64,000 bases of DNA from Cyclobacterium lianum (GCF_900143075.1 NZ_FRCY01000008.1:82294-146293), one strand, 5' to 3'. Counted from the stretch's first letter, positions 1 through 8,781 are shown. Notes: generated by a model from the letters alone, not told the origin. A program made the numbers and translations.

Positions 1-94
1 TGGCAGTTTCTTCAATGGTAAGTAAATAGGTAACGAACGCAATTAAAAAGGCGGTCCAACCCATCATGTTGTTCAACCTGGCATATTTTGGCAT
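1..94 (-). CDS. DUF2723 family membrane protein, N-terminal fragment
   Basis: The gene starts at the ATG whose complement is at 92-94 and runs off the left edge, so only about 31 codons are visible. They read as a short polar start (MPKYARLNN), then a hydrophobic segment (GWTAFLIAFVTYLLT) followed by IEETA. This matches the usual beginning of DUF2723 proteins, large multi-pass membrane proteins common in Bacteroidota and related to membrane glycosyltransferases, where a GW-x-FLIAFVTYLLT-like helix precedes an acidic loop. The function of this copy cannot be said from the fragment. It is divergent from the oxidoreductase gene at 476. Confidence 0.72.
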   Translation of the reverse strand, partial: MPKYARLNNMMGWTAFLIAFVTYLLTIEETA

Positions 95-475
95 GAGATC
101 GGATTATTTTTGAAAAGCGAAATTAAAAAAATTATCAGGAATTATGGTTGAATTAACTTTTTTTAAGCCTTCATCACAGCCTTTTGCCAGCAGGATTCCA
201 TTATCCCATCAGCCTGAACGGGATTATTTATTTTTTTTAAAATAATTCTCTTCCGAAGAAAATATTAAAAAATTCCATTTGTAGAAATATTGTAAAATAA
301 AATTGACTAATCAAACGGAAAAATACCGGAGGAAGGGGATTATAGCCTATTCTGTTGGGTACAGGAAAATGCTATTTTAAAATATTTTTTATGTATTTTA
401 AATACAATAAAATGGTTTTTAGATTTTTTTATCTATCTTTACATCGTCTTAACAAAACAGCTCAACATTTTTAAT
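95..475. other. AT-rich divergent intergenic region
   Basis: A 381-base spacer between the DUF2723 gene (minus) and the SAF oxidoreductase (plus). It is strongly AT-rich, especially 220-300 and 370-440. I see no convincing gene or stable hairpin. The only regulatory candidate is a TAtcTTTa string at 434-441, one base off the Bacteroidota -7 consensus and about 30 bases before the plus-strand start. Confidence 0.5.
434..441 (+). promoter_or_regulatory. Possible -7 element for the SAF oxidoreductase gene
   Basis: TATCTTTA at 434-441 differs from the Bacteroidota -7 consensus TAnnTTTG only in the last base. T-rich sequence about 20 bases upstream could serve as the -33 part. The spacing to the ATG at 476 would give a leader of about 30 bases. 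Confidence 0.35.
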
Positions 476-1657
476 ATGAAATCAACAAACGGCAAAAAAC
501 TAAGGATCGGTATAGTAGGTACCGGTGGTATCGGCAGAGGGCTGGCAAAATTGATAGCCAGACGGCCTGACATGGTCATTTCCCACATTCTGACCCGAAG
601 AAAAGGTAGCATTGAAGATCTTGGCGTAAGTCAGGATTATCTGACTACCGAACCCGAAAAGTTGTTTGACTCTTCGGATTTAATTGTGGTAAGTACTGGT
701 GATGCGATTTATTCTACCAAAGTGATTGACAAGGCATTCGAATATGGTCTGCCGGTGGTCACGATGGATGCAGACACGCAGGTAGTTACCGGGTCCTGGT
801 TGTCCCGTAGAGGGGTGATTACCGAGGCCAATGGAGATCAGCCGGGCTGTCTGGCTGCCCTGAATAAGGAAATTGTCCAGATGGGATTTGATCCGCTGGT
901 CTATGGAAATATCAAGGGGTTTCTGAACAAGAACCCTTCACTGGAAGACATGTTGTTCTGGGCCCAGAAACAGGGTTATAGTCTGAGTTCGGTGACATCC
1001 TTTACTGACGGCACCAAGTTGCAGATAGAGCAGGCCTTGATCGCTAACGGGTTGGGGCTCGATATTGTCCAGCAAGGTTTGGTTGGCTACGAAACTTCTG
1101 ATTTTGAAAAGGGGGCCTTTGCGCTGGCAGAAATTGCCAAAGGAGAAAACAAGGTTATCAGCGATTATATCATTTCCAGGGAATCGCCTCCCGGTGTGTT
1201 TATCGCAGCTACCCATCAGGAGGATCTTGCTGCCGAACTGAAAACCTACAAAATGGGGGATGGACCATTCTACTTGTTATATAAGCCCATGCATCTCTGC
1301 TTTTTTGAGATCCCGAACAGCATTTTGAACCTGGTAAATCATGGCGAGATATTATTGGACAATGGAAAAGTGCCCACTGTAAGTGTAGGAGCGATAGCCA
1401 AAAAAGACCTTTCACAGGGCTCGGTCATTGATAAGGGTATTGGTGGGATGGAAGTAAGGGGAGAAGCATTGAGAATTGAAGATAGCATGAACCATGTGCC
1501 GATAGGCTTGCTCAGTAATGCGGAGCTGAAGAGAAATATTGAACAAGGAGAATTGATCACTTTTGACGATATCCACATACCGGATTCCCTGGCATTGACC
1601 GCCTGGAAAAGCACGATAACAGACCTCTCCCCTAAAAAGGAGTCGGTAAGAAGGTAA
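476..1657 (+). CDS. NAD(P)-dependent oxidoreductase with C-terminal SAF domain
   Basis: 393 residues. The N-terminus is a Rossmann fold with the dinucleotide-binding loop GTGGIGRG at residues 15-22, followed by a homoserine-dehydrogenase-like core. The last ~90 residues resemble an SAF domain (around VGAIAKKDLSQGSVID, then an acidic GELITFDDI segment), a fold seen in antifreeze-like and altronate dehydratase proteins. Proteins with this layout are usually annotated as SAF-domain oxidoreductases and occur near sugar or surface-polymer genes, but no substrate can be assigned here. The gene stands alone between a divergent DUF2723 gene and the TPR gene. The start ATG follows an AT-rich leader. 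Confidence 0.85.
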   Translation: MKSTNGKKLRIGIVGTGGIGRGLAKLIARRPDMVISHILTRRKGSIEDLGVSQDYLTTEPEKLFDSSDLIVVSTGDAIYSTKVIDKAFEYGLPVVTMDADTQVVTGSWLSRRGVITEANGDQPGCLAALNKEIVQMGFDPLVYGNIKGFLNKNPSLEDMLFWAQKQGYSLSSVTSFTDGTKLQIEQALIANGLGLDIVQQGLVGYETSDFEKGAFALAEIAKGENKVISDYIISRESPPGVFIAATHQEDLAAELKTYKMGDGPFYLLYKPMHLCFFEIPNSILNLVNHGEILLDNGKVPTVSVGAIAKKDLSQGSVIDKGIGGMEVRGEALRIEDSMNHVPIGLLSNAELKRNIEQGELITFDDIHIPDSLALTAWKSTITDLSPKKESVRR

Positions 1658-1833
1658 GCTGTTAATTTTTTTATCTTATTGCTGTTTACAGATCCATTGG
1701 CCGGAGCTGCATTTCATGTGGTTTTGGTCTAATGGGTCTGTTTTTTAGTTAATTGCGCAAATGCAATAAAATATTAAATTTCACACCGCGTTAGAAATTA
1801 ATTGTAGAACAATGTTGTTTGTTTTTCGTGGAA

Positions 1834-1841
1834 TAATTTTG
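1834..1841 (+). promoter_or_regulatory. -7 promoter element for the TPR protein gene
   Basis: TAATTTTG at 1834-1841 is an exact match to the Bacteroidota -7 consensus TAnnTTTG. No well-spaced TTTG -33 partner is evident (TTTG at 1818-1821 is too close). It lies 13 bases before the TTG start at 1855, giving a short leader, and so supports that start. Confidence 0.5.
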
Positions 1842-1854
1842 ATCTGACGAATAA

Positions 1855-3063
1855 TTGAATTTGAAAAATAGAACGATAATATTTCTGATTGCCTGCTGGG
1901 TATTGTTTGTTCCCGTCGCGAAAACCCTGGCGCAGATGGAGGCCGTGACGCAAATTGGAGAGACGGAAAGTAAATATTTACTGCTGGACAAGGGACTTCA
2001 ATTTCGCATCACTGACGCGGTCAATAGCATGTACAATTTTGATTTTGAAAATGCTGAACGCGGGTTTCAGGTCATGCGGTACACCTATCCGGATCATCCG
2101 CTGCCGTACTTTCTCATGGGGCTTAGTCAATGGTGGAAGATAGCTGTTGCTACAGAGAATGAATCTCACGATGCTCTTTTTCTTCGGTATATGGACATCA
2201 CCATTGAAAAGGCGGAGGCCATATTAGACCGCGAGCCGGACAATAAGGAGGCAGCTTTTTTTCTTGCCGGAGCCTATGGGTTTCAGGGTCGTCTTCATAG
2301 TGAAAGAAAGAATTGGACCAGTGCGGCTTTTGCGGGGAAAAACGCACTGAATTACATGGAAATGAGTAGGGGAGAGGAAGAATTGAATCCAGAGTTACTC
2401 CTGGGCGATGCCCTGTTCAATTATTTCTCGGTCTGGATACCGGAAAATTATCCCATGCTCCGGCCTGTGATGTTGTTTTTTCCCAGGGGCGATCAACAAC
2501 TGGGGCTACAACAGCTTCAGGAGGTGGCAGAAAATTCTTTTTACGCCAGGGTGGAGGCCCAATATTTTCTTTTCAGGCTCTACGCCTCTGAGGAGAAAAA
2601 GCCATTTAAGGCTTTGGAAATTACCTCCTATTTACACGAAAAGTATCCCAATAACCCATATTTTCACCGGTTTTTTGCCCGGCAATTGTATGCAGTAGGC
2701 AGGGGAAAGGAAGCCATGGAAGTTTCTCTGGAAATTCTCCGCCGGATCGAGGAGGGCTGGACCGGATATGAGGCCAATAGCGGTCGGTATGCCTCTTTTT
2801 TTGCTGCTCAATATCTCGATAGGATGGGACAGTATGAAGGGGCCAAAAAACATTACATGCAAACGGTAGCCTTCGGAGAGGAACTGGAGTCTCAGGAAAG
2901 CGGCTACTACCTTTTTGCGCTTTTACAGCTAGGTAAAATCAATTTAGGACAAGGCAACCGCGCTGAAGCACGGCGATATTTTGAGTCGGTGAAAAATCAT
3001 GCCAAAAGAAAGCACCCGGCCCATAAGGAGGCCAGAACTTTTTTAAAAGAGAATAAACTTTGA
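1855..3063 (+). CDS. Exported tetratricopeptide-repeat protein
   Basis: 402 residues starting at a TTG codon. The start is supported because the first ~26 residues form a signal peptide (basic NLKNR, hydrophobic IIFLIACWVLFVPVA, cleavage near KTLAQ) and a -7 element sits just upstream. The next in-frame ATG would remove the signal. The mature part is a helical-repeat protein with several TPR-like pairs, for example residues near 45-75 (FDFENAERGF...YPDHPLPYFLMG), 125-160 and 340-395 (YEGAKKHYMQTVAFGEE, GQGNRAEARRYFESV). It is likely periplasmic and acts in protein-protein contacts. No partner is suggested by neighbours. The specific function is unknown. Confidence 0.82.
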   Translation: MNLKNRTIIFLIACWVLFVPVAKTLAQMEAVTQIGETESKYLLLDKGLQFRITDAVNSMYNFDFENAERGFQVMRYTYPDHPLPYFLMGLSQWWKIAVATENESHDALFLRYMDITIEKAEAILDREPDNKEAAFFLAGAYGFQGRLHSERKNWTSAAFAGKNALNYMEMSRGEEELNPELLLGDALFNYFSVWIPENYPMLRPVMLFFPRGDQQLGLQQLQEVAENSFYARVEAQYFLFRLYASEEKKPFKALEITSYLHEKYPNNPYFHRFFARQLYAVGRGKEAMEVSLEILRRIEEGWTGYEANSGRYASFFAAQYLDRMGQYEGAKKHYMQTVAFGEELESQESGYYLFALLQLGKINLGQGNRAEARRYFESVKNHAKRKHPAHKEARTFLKENKL

Positions 3064-3209
3064 TAGCCACTAAACTGTTATTGAAGGCTTTATTCAGCAG
3101 GAAGTGTATCTTTTCTCAGTATCTACAAAAAATAAGAGCAATTATTTTAATTAATTTGACAAATTTGTAACAATATTTCGCCCACGCCTGCGTTTTTTTC
3201 GTAAATGTC

Positions 3210-3240
3210 TTTAAAATAAATATAAATTAGATTACCTTTG
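3210..3240 (+). promoter_or_regulatory. Promoter of the Lrp/AsnC regulator gene
   Basis: TTTA at 3210-3213, a 19-base spacer, then TACCTTTG at 3233-3240, a perfect -7 consensus match. The ATG at 3273 lies 32 bases further, which fits a leader of about 29 bases. Confidence 0.7.
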
Positions 3241-3272
3241 TACCACATATAATTCGGTAAATTCTTTACAGT

Positions 3273-3755
3273 ATGGATAATAGCATAAAAGTGAAATTTG
3301 ACAAAATCGACCGTAAAATTTTAGAAATCCTTCAGGCGAATGCAAAAATTACCAATGCACAGCTTTCAAAAGATATAGGTTTGTCTCCTGCACCAACTCT
3401 GGAAAGGGTCAAGAAATTGGAGCAATCAGGCATCATCAAAAGCTATCACGCCAAATTGGATCCCGAAAAAATAGGTTTGGGTGTGAGTACATTCGTCCTT
3501 GTCGGTCTGATTGGACACAACAAATCCAATATAGATGCATTCATGAAGGAAATCGACCAGATTCCCGAAGTGATCGAATGCCATCACATCACAGGAACCG
3601 GAGATTTTATCCTGAAGATCATTTCCAAGGATATCAATTCCTATCAAAAACTGATGTTGGAAAAAGTCAGCGAAATTAAAGAAGTAGATTCCATGCAGTC
3701 TATGGTTATTCTCTCTACCTTCAAAGATAGCAAAGTACTGCCCATTCCGGCATAA
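3273..3755 (+). CDS. Lrp/AsnC family transcriptional regulator
   Basis: 160 residues, the normal size for this family. An N-terminal winged helix-turn-helix spans about residues 8-60 (DRKILEILQANAKITNAQL, SPAPTLERVKKLEQSGII), followed by a RAM/AsnC ligand-binding and oligomerisation domain at about 70-150 (STFVLVGL, VIECHHITGTGDFILKI). Such proteins form octamers or hexadecamers and respond to amino acids. The gene is monocistronic: it has a consensus promoter and a strong intrinsic terminator directly after it. The regulated genes cannot be inferred, although the neighbours are not amino-acid genes, so a distant or global target set is likely. Confidence 0.93.
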   Translation: MDNSIKVKFDKIDRKILEILQANAKITNAQLSKDIGLSPAPTLERVKKLEQSGIIKSYHAKLDPEKIGLGVSTFVLVGLIGHNKSNIDAFMKEIDQIPEVIECHHITGTGDFILKIISKDINSYQKLMLEKVSEIKEVDSMQSMVILSTFKDSKVLPIPA

Positions 3756-3782
3756 ACACATCGATTCAATTCAATTCCTTTG

Positions 3783-3810
3783 AAGGGTGGCTTGATGTCA
3801 CCCTTTTTTT
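3783..3810 (+). terminator. Rho-independent terminator after the Lrp/AsnC gene
   Basis: A perfect 7-bp stem AAGGGTG (3783-3789) / CACCCTT (3799-3805) with a 9-base loop, running into seven T residues (3804-3810). It lies 28 bases after the stop codon. Confidence 0.9.
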
Positions 3811-3899
3811 ATGAGGCAATCGAATCCGCGGCTTTCGCGTAACATAGCTTGTATCCGGGAAAGGTTTGTTGGCATAATGGATTTTTACTAATCAAAATT

Positions 3900-3951
3900 G
3901 GCCTGCTACACCCTTGCTCTGGTACAGCTGTTACAAGGCAGGTAGCAGGCC
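3900..3951. repeat. Nested inverted repeat (cruciform or structured RNA)
   Basis: Perfect outer arms GGCCTGCTAC (3900-3909) and GTAGCAGGCC (3942-3951) enclose an inner stem CCTTG (3912-3916) / CAAGG (3934-3938) and a near-palindromic core around GTACAGCTGTTAC. There is no T-run after it on either strand, so it does not look like a terminator. It lies about 115 bases before the Nudix gene, in a gap that holds no clear gene. Confidence 0.6.
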
Positions 3952-4065
3952 GGTGATACATTGAATGAAGATGATCAACTCCGCCAGATCCTTCCTGAAG
4001 ATCAGTACAACCATGTCACCATAAGGTCTGAGAGAATAGGACCAAATTGAAACCATTGAAAAAAC

Positions 4066-4614
4066 ATGAAAAATCCCTGGACGAAACTTTCAGAAAAAGA
4101 GGTGTATGACAATCCCTGGATAAGGGTAGAAGAACATCAGGTGATCAGTCCCAGGCAAACAAAGGGCATTTATGGGAAAGTTTGTTTTAAAAACATGGCC
4201 ATAGGTATCGTTCCGCTGGACGATGAACGGCATACCTGGCTGGTGGGGCAGTACCGCTATACGCTGGACGAGTATTCCTGGGAGATACCAATGGGGGGAG
4301 GGCCGCAGGGACTGAGCGCTCTGGAAAGTGCCAGGCGGGAACTCAAAGAGGAAACAGGCCTGTCGGCAAAGAAGTGGACCGAAATCATGAAAATCCACAC
4401 CTCAAATTCTGTCACCGATGAAGTGGGTTATGTGTATGTCGCAGAGGACCTGCAAGCCGGGCAGCCCGAATTTGACGATACGGAGGATCTGCAGATCTGG
4501 CGCCTTCCGTTCAGCGAGGCGCTGGAAATGGTGATGGCCGGCCGGATTACAGACGCGATCAGCATTGCAGCCATTTTAAAAACTGCAGCTATTTTGAAAG
4601 ACCTACAGCCCTGA
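4066..4614 (+). CDS. Nudix hydrolase (ADP-ribose pyrophosphatase-like)
   Basis: 182 residues with a Nudix fold. The Nudix box is at about residues 83-105, ending in ARRELKEETGL, which supplies the metal-binding glutamates. The first glutamate of the textbook box (G-x5-E-x7-REU) falls on a leucine here, so the box is slightly atypical. The N-terminal part (NPWIRVEEHQV, then WLVGQYRYTLDEYSWEIPMGG) resembles ADP-ribose/NDP-sugar pyrophosphatases, which hydrolyse nucleoside diphosphates linked to another moiety in the cytoplasm. Three bases separate it from the MATE gene, so they are probably co-transcribed. The exact substrate is not determinable from sequence. Confidence 0.88.
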   Translation: MKNPWTKLSEKEVYDNPWIRVEEHQVISPRQTKGIYGKVCFKNMAIGIVPLDDERHTWLVGQYRYTLDEYSWEIPMGGGPQGLSALESARRELKEETGLSAKKWTEIMKIHTSNSVTDEVGYVYVAEDLQAGQPEFDDTEDLQIWRLPFSEALEMVMAGRITDAISIAAILKTAAILKDLQP

Positions 4615-4617
4615 GGC

Positions 4618-5970
4618 ATGGATTGGAAAGGATTTAACGCAGATTTCAATTTTACTTTCAGGCTGGCCTGTCCGGTGATGCTGAGTCAACTGGGGCAGGT
4701 GATGGTGGGTGTGGCAGACAATGTTATGGTAGGCCGGCTAGGCGCCACTCCTCTGGCTGCCGCATCACTCGCCAACAGCATATTTTTCCTGATCCTTATG
4801 TTTGGAATCGGGATTTCCATGGCCGTAACGCCTATGGTAGCTGCAGCAGATGGTGAAGGTAAAAAGGGGAAAATCGGACGCCTGCTGGGCCATGGATTTG
4901 TCATTAACGGTGCCTCCGGATTCGTGCTGTTTCTCCTTGTACTCGGGCTTTCTCAGGGATTGAAGTGGTTAAATCAACCGGAAGAAGTGGTGAGACTTGC
5001 AATTCCCTACCTGCTGATCATTACCTTTTCTCTGGTACCCTTCATGTTTTTTCAGACCTATAAGCAGTTCATTGAGGGACTTTCCCAAACCCGGCAAGCC
5101 ATGTACATCACTGTTGCTTTTAATTTGTTTAATATTATATTAAACTGGCTGCTGATTTACGGCAATTGGGGATTTCCGGAGCTGGGATTAAATGGAGCCG
5201 GATGGGCCACTCTGATCGCACGGATCCTGATGGCATGGGCGATTTATCTTTACGTTACCCGCTCGAAGCGGTATGCAAAATTTTTGCGTAGTTTTAGCTT
5301 TAAAACCATTCGCCTATCCATTTTGAAAAAAATGCTTCGCATAGGAGTGCCCACGGGCTTACAATTTGTATTTGAAGTGGGGGCCTTCAGCACTGCAGCA
5401 ATCATGATGGGCTGGATCGGTGTCAATGCGCTTGCTGCACACCAGATCGCAATTAACCTCGCTTCTATCAGCTACATGATGGCCTCCGGTCTTTCTGCAG
5501 CCGCAATGGTAAGGGTGGGCAATCAGTTGGGTAAAAGAGACATTTCCAAACTAAGAGCCGTTGGCTTTTCGATTTTTGCCATGGTGGCTGTTTTTATGCT
5601 TTTCTTCGCCCTCGTATTTTTGCTAAGCAGAAATTATTTGCCGCTACTATATATTGACGACCGGCAGGTAGTAGAAATGGCAGCCAGTCTCCTGGTGGTC
5701 GCTGCCTTTTTTCAGCTTTCTGACGGCCTCCAGGTGGTGGGACTGGGCGCTCTGCGTGGCCTATCGGACGTTAAAGTGCCCACCCTGGTAACGCTGGTGG
5801 CCTACTGGGTGATCGGTCTTCCCCTTGGCTATTTTCTGGCTTTCATGCTCGGTTGGCAGGAGATGGGAATATGGATTGGCTTGCTGACCGGTTTGACATT
5901 GACGGCTATCATGTTGATTTATAGATTTCATGCCTTAAGTTTGCACTTGCACCAGGTATCGAAGCGATAA
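4618..5970 (+). CDS. MATE family multidrug/cation antiporter
   Basis: 450 residues, with about twelve hydrophobic segments in two six-helix halves. The first half opens with LACPVMLSQLGQVMVGVADNVMVG and the second with LRIGVPTGLQFVFEVGAFSTAAIMMGW, the two internally related openings typical of MATE transporters (NorM/DinF class). These inner-membrane proteins export organic cations or drugs in exchange for sodium or protons. It starts three bases after the Nudix stop codon and is followed by the short-chain dehydrogenase, forming a three-gene unit. The substrate is unknown. Confidence 0.92.
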   Translation: MDWKGFNADFNFTFRLACPVMLSQLGQVMVGVADNVMVGRLGATPLAAASLANSIFFLILMFGIGISMAVTPMVAAADGEGKKGKIGRLLGHGFVINGASGFVLFLLVLGLSQGLKWLNQPEEVVRLAIPYLLIITFSLVPFMFFQTYKQFIEGLSQTRQAMYITVAFNLFNIILNWLLIYGNWGFPELGLNGAGWATLIARILMAWAIYLYVTRSKRYAKFLRSFSFKTIRLSILKKMLRIGVPTGLQFVFEVGAFSTAAIMMGWIGVNALAAHQIAINLASISYMMASGLSAAAMVRVGNQLGKRDISKLRAVGFSIFAMVAVFMLFFALVFLLSRNYLPLLYIDDRQVVEMAASLLVVAAFFQLSDGLQVVGLGALRGLSDVKVPTLVTLVAYWVIGLPLGYFLAFMLGWQEMGIWIGLLTGLTLTAIMLIYRFHALSLHLHQVSKR

Positions 5971-6010
5971 CGGGCCCACCTATTGTATGGTCCTTAATTA
6001 TAGATTTGCT

Positions 6011-6742
6011 ATGAATTACAAAAACTGTTACATCATCACAGGAGCCAGTAAAGGCCTCGGAAAGGCCCTGACCGATCTGCTCCGCTCTGACAAAGACAAT
6101 CTGGTGATCGGAATCGCCAGATCCTCACTGAAATCGCAGGGGAATTTTACCGGCCTGAGTATGGATCTGAGCGATACCAGAGGGCTAATCGAACGGATGG
6201 ACCAGATATTGCCGGAGGGCCCCTTCGACAAGGTGGTTTTGGTAAATAATGCAGGTTGGATCGGAGAAATCGCCCATACCGGGCACCTTTCCCCGGAATC
6301 CATCCAGACGATTTATCAGGTAAATGTGATTGCACCGGCAATCTTAATGAACGCGTTTATGCGTCAGTATGATGGATATAATGGAGAAAGAATAATTGTC
6401 AATGTCAGTTCGGGTGCGGCAAGAAAAATTACTGATGGGTGGTCTGGCTATAGTGCATCCAAGGCAGCGCTAAATCAAATGACGGCCGTTGCGCAGCATG
6501 AGGCGGATTTAAAAAACAGGGGATTTCGCCTGTTTGCGCTTTCACCGGGTATCATTGATACACCTATGCAGGAAGCCATACGGTCGGCACCTGAAGAAGG
6601 CTTCAGCAGCCTTGCCAAATTTAAATCTTTCAAATCAGAGGGAGCACTCAGTACCCCGGAGGAAATCGCCAAAAAAGTAGCTTATCTGATTGCAAATCCC
6701 GGGCACTTTACCGGCGTATTGCAAGACGTCAGAGAATTTTAG
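6011..6742 (+). CDS. Short-chain dehydrogenase/reductase (sepiapterin/benzil reductase-like)
   Basis: About 243 residues from the ATG at 6011; an in-frame ATG at 5987 would add eight residues, but family members begin close to the Rossmann motif. The nucleotide-binding motif TGASKGLG is at residues ~9-16, the NNAGW structural motif near 80, and the catalytic Tyr and Lys are in the YSASK motif near residue 147. This is a classical SDR using NAD(P)H in the cytoplasm, of the group that includes sepiapterin reductase and benzil reductase. Its 3' end overlaps the convergent phosphatase gene by 14 bases. Substrate unknown. Confidence 0.88.
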   Translation: MNYKNCYIITGASKGLGKALTDLLRSDKDNLVIGIARSSLKSQGNFTGLSMDLSDTRGLIERMDQILPEGPFDKVVLVNNAGWIGEIAHTGHLSPESIQTIYQVNVIAPAILMNAFMRQYDGYNGERIIVNVSSGAARKITDGWSGYSASKAALNQMTAVAQHEADLKNRGFRLFALSPGIIDTPMQEAIRSAPEEGFSSLAKFKSFKSEGALSTPEEIAKKVAYLIANPGHFTGVLQDVREF

Positions 6743-7232
6743 GTGATTGGTTTTTTGGAAAGTCATAGAACCAGAACGAGGCATTTTCCGGGGAAATAGC
6801 TGTCCACTGGTCGGTGGTAAAAGTGAAACCAAATACGGCAGCGGTGGGTAGACTATCCAGCGGTTCGCCCAGGTAGTTGATCAGGTCTGTAAAGCCCGGA
6901 TTATGGCCAAAGATAAAAAGGCTTTTGACCCGATTGTCCTGCTTGCGAAGCAATTGCAGGATTTCCCGAACCGAGGCATGATAAAGTTCGGGTGTCTTTT
7001 CAAACCACACATCCTCCTTGCTGAATTCATCCTGGTAAATCTCTGCCGTCTGTAAGGCCCGTTTTGCATTAGAGGAGACGATTTTGTTGGGAAAGATATG
7101 GTTGGTTTTCAGTCTTTTGGCCATGACCGGGGCATCCCTTAACCCCCTTTGGGCCAGTGGTCTTTCCCGGTCACTTAACCAGGGCTGGTCCCAGGACGAT
7201 TTGGCATGCCTGCAGATCAGTAATTTTTTCAT
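6729..7232 (-). CDS. Histidine phosphatase family protein (SixA-like)
   Basis: 167 residues. The N-terminal LLICRHAKSSW holds the RHA/G phosphohistidine-forming motif at residues 7-9, ERPLAQRG follows near 30, and the second catalytic histidine is in FIFGHNPG near 115. The length and motif order match the SixA-type branch of the histidine phosphatase superfamily, which includes phosphohistidine phosphatases acting on phosphotransfer proteins. It may be the last gene of the minus-strand block beginning at 13782, being 37 bases after the PqaA-like gene. Substrate unproven; other small-molecule phosphatases share the motif. Confidence 0.88.
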   Translation of the reverse strand: MKKLLICRHAKSSWDQPWLSDRERPLAQRGLRDAPVMAKRLKTNHIFPNKIVSSNAKRALQTAEIYQDEFSKEDVWFEKTPELYHASVREILQLLRKQDNRVKSLFIFGHNPGFTDLINYLGEPLDSLPTAAVFGFTFTTDQWTAISPENASFWFYDFPKNQSPKIL

Positions 7233-7269
7233 TTTTTTGTCTTTCTGCTTTCACACTAGAGGAATAATT

Positions 7270-8733
7270 TCAGTCCTTGGGGCTTCCTTGGGGCGTTTCG
7301 GGAACAAAAGGTGGATGAGGATAGGTTTCTGGGAGGACTTTTATCCCGCTGGTAAACTTCAGGGGGCTTTCACCTGAATAGGTCAGCTCCACGAAGTGTC
7401 CGCGCCAGCCCTTTTCAGGCGCTTCGATGGGGATGGTGTAATTACCGTCAGGAGATACCGGCAGGTTGCTGGCCGTCCAGGCGGGGCCCAATTCGTCGAT
7501 TCTAAAATCCCGACCCGACTCGTTGGTAGCTGTCCAAAGCTTAATGGATACAGGTGGGTTTTCCGGGTCAACGCGAAGATTGATGACTTCCTCTGAAATT
7601 TCCCATTGATAGTCCGGTCGTTTCTTTTTCCCGATAATATGGTCATAAAAGCCCAGTAGAATCTTTGCGGCATCGGTATTGTCCAGGGAGTGCCCCGTGT
7701 TGGGAATATATGCCAGGTGTTTTTCTCCTGGGAGCTCATCCCAGTAAAACTTCCAACTGTCGGGAAGAAAAAACTGATCACCGGAAGCATTGATAAGCAA
7801 TTTTGGTATTTCAGCGTAGACCTCCAGAAAATTATAGGGTTCAACAATTTGGGTCAGGCGGTCGAATTCCCGGCTGTCCATCCAGTTAAAAATTCCCTCC
7901 CGGGAGTAATCGTCTACAGCCGGAGCCCAGAAACCGTAAGTTTGCCAATGGTGCCGGAAAGATGGCGTGAGATTCAACATGTCAATGACCAGGGGAGCCA
8001 TGCCTACTACACGATCATCTACCGCTGCGGTTGTCCAGGTGGTCCAGCCTCGTTTGGAAGCACCCGCCACAACATATTTTTCCAATGTAATGTCCAGTTC
8101 CTTTTTGCTAAATGCCACTACTGCATCCATTGCCGATACCACTGCCTTCGTCATGGGAAACCGTGCCAGCCAGATGGCAGCATCGTCCGTTGCGCCCCGC
8201 TCCAGAAATTCTCTCCATCCGTAGGCAATCAAGCCATCTTCAGTTCTTCTTTTCAGGCTGTCACCTACATATCTCAGTGGCTGATAAGGGATATTGTGCA
8301 CTTTAATGGCTGGAGACCCGGTAGCCTGCGCAGCTTGCAAGATCAGCTCATCTGGTTTTTCCGGCATTTTAGACCCGCTGCTACCGCCCGAGATCATCAG
8401 CAGGGAGGTATCGTGTTGCAGGCTATCCGGAATGACAAAGGAGACCCAGTGCCACCAGGTCGTAGAATCGACCTCGGCCCCGGTAAGCCATTTTTGGGAA
8501 ACCATTTTCAGCACATAGTAGGAATATCCCCGTCCTTTGGAGGAATGAACCAGCTCATAGTCAAATACATCTTGCCTTTCAGCTACATATGCTCTTAGCA
8601 AGTCCAGTCCCCTGACTGATGAGCGGGTGTTCTCATTTGTTTCAGCCGGATTGCATTGAGAGAAAAAAAAGAGTCCAAGCATACACAGCAGGTGTAGCCT
8701 GTTCGAAAGAAGGTGGAAGGGGTTGTGGCGCAT
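7270..8733 (-). CDS. PhoPQ-activated pathogenicity-related family protein (PqaA-like)
   Basis: 487 residues. An N-terminal hydrophobic stretch ending in FFFSQC looks like a lipoprotein signal (cysteine near residue 27). The body is an alpha/beta-hydrolase fold with the nucleophile elbow GASKRG near residue 222 and a late GHSLDN histidine near residue 347, as in PqaA proteins, which were named for PhoP/PhoQ control in Salmonella. The C-terminal ~100 residues form a beta-sandwich-like tail. In this window it sits downstream of a planctomycete-type cytochrome set, and the 48-base gap suggests co-transcription. The family's enzymatic activity is not established, so only an exported hydrolase role is inferred. 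Confidence 0.88.
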   Translation of the reverse strand: MRHNPFHLLSNRLHLLCMLGLFFFSQCNPAETNENTRSSVRGLDLLRAYVAERQDVFDYELVHSSKGRGYSYYVLKMVSQKWLTGAEVDSTTWWHWVSFVIPDSLQHDTSLLMISGGSSGSKMPEKPDELILQAAQATGSPAIKVHNIPYQPLRYVGDSLKRRTEDGLIAYGWREFLERGATDDAAIWLARFPMTKAVVSAMDAVVAFSKKELDITLEKYVVAGASKRGWTTWTTAAVDDRVVGMAPLVIDMLNLTPSFRHHWQTYGFWAPAVDDYSREGIFNWMDSREFDRLTQIVEPYNFLEVYAEIPKLLINASGDQFFLPDSWKFYWDELPGEKHLAYIPNTGHSLDNTDAAKILLGFYDHIIGKKKRPDYQWEISEEVINLRVDPENPPVSIKLWTATNESGRDFRIDELGPAWTASNLPVSPDGNYTIPIEAPEKGWRGHFVELTYSGESPLKFTSGIKVLPETYPHPPFVPETPQGSPKD

Positions 8734-8781
8734 AATCGTTCGTTTACAATAACATTACCGGTGGATAAAGAAAAAGGACCA

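Noticed and set aside
4021..4050. CTGAGAG string suggesting a TPP riboswitch
   Set aside because: The remainder of the THI-box core is absent and the downstream gene is a Nudix hydrolase, not thiamine biosynthesis.
6001..6008. TAGATTTG string as promoter of the short-chain dehydrogenase
   Set aside because: It lies two bases before the preferred ATG and has no -33 partner; the gene is more likely co-transcribed with MATE.
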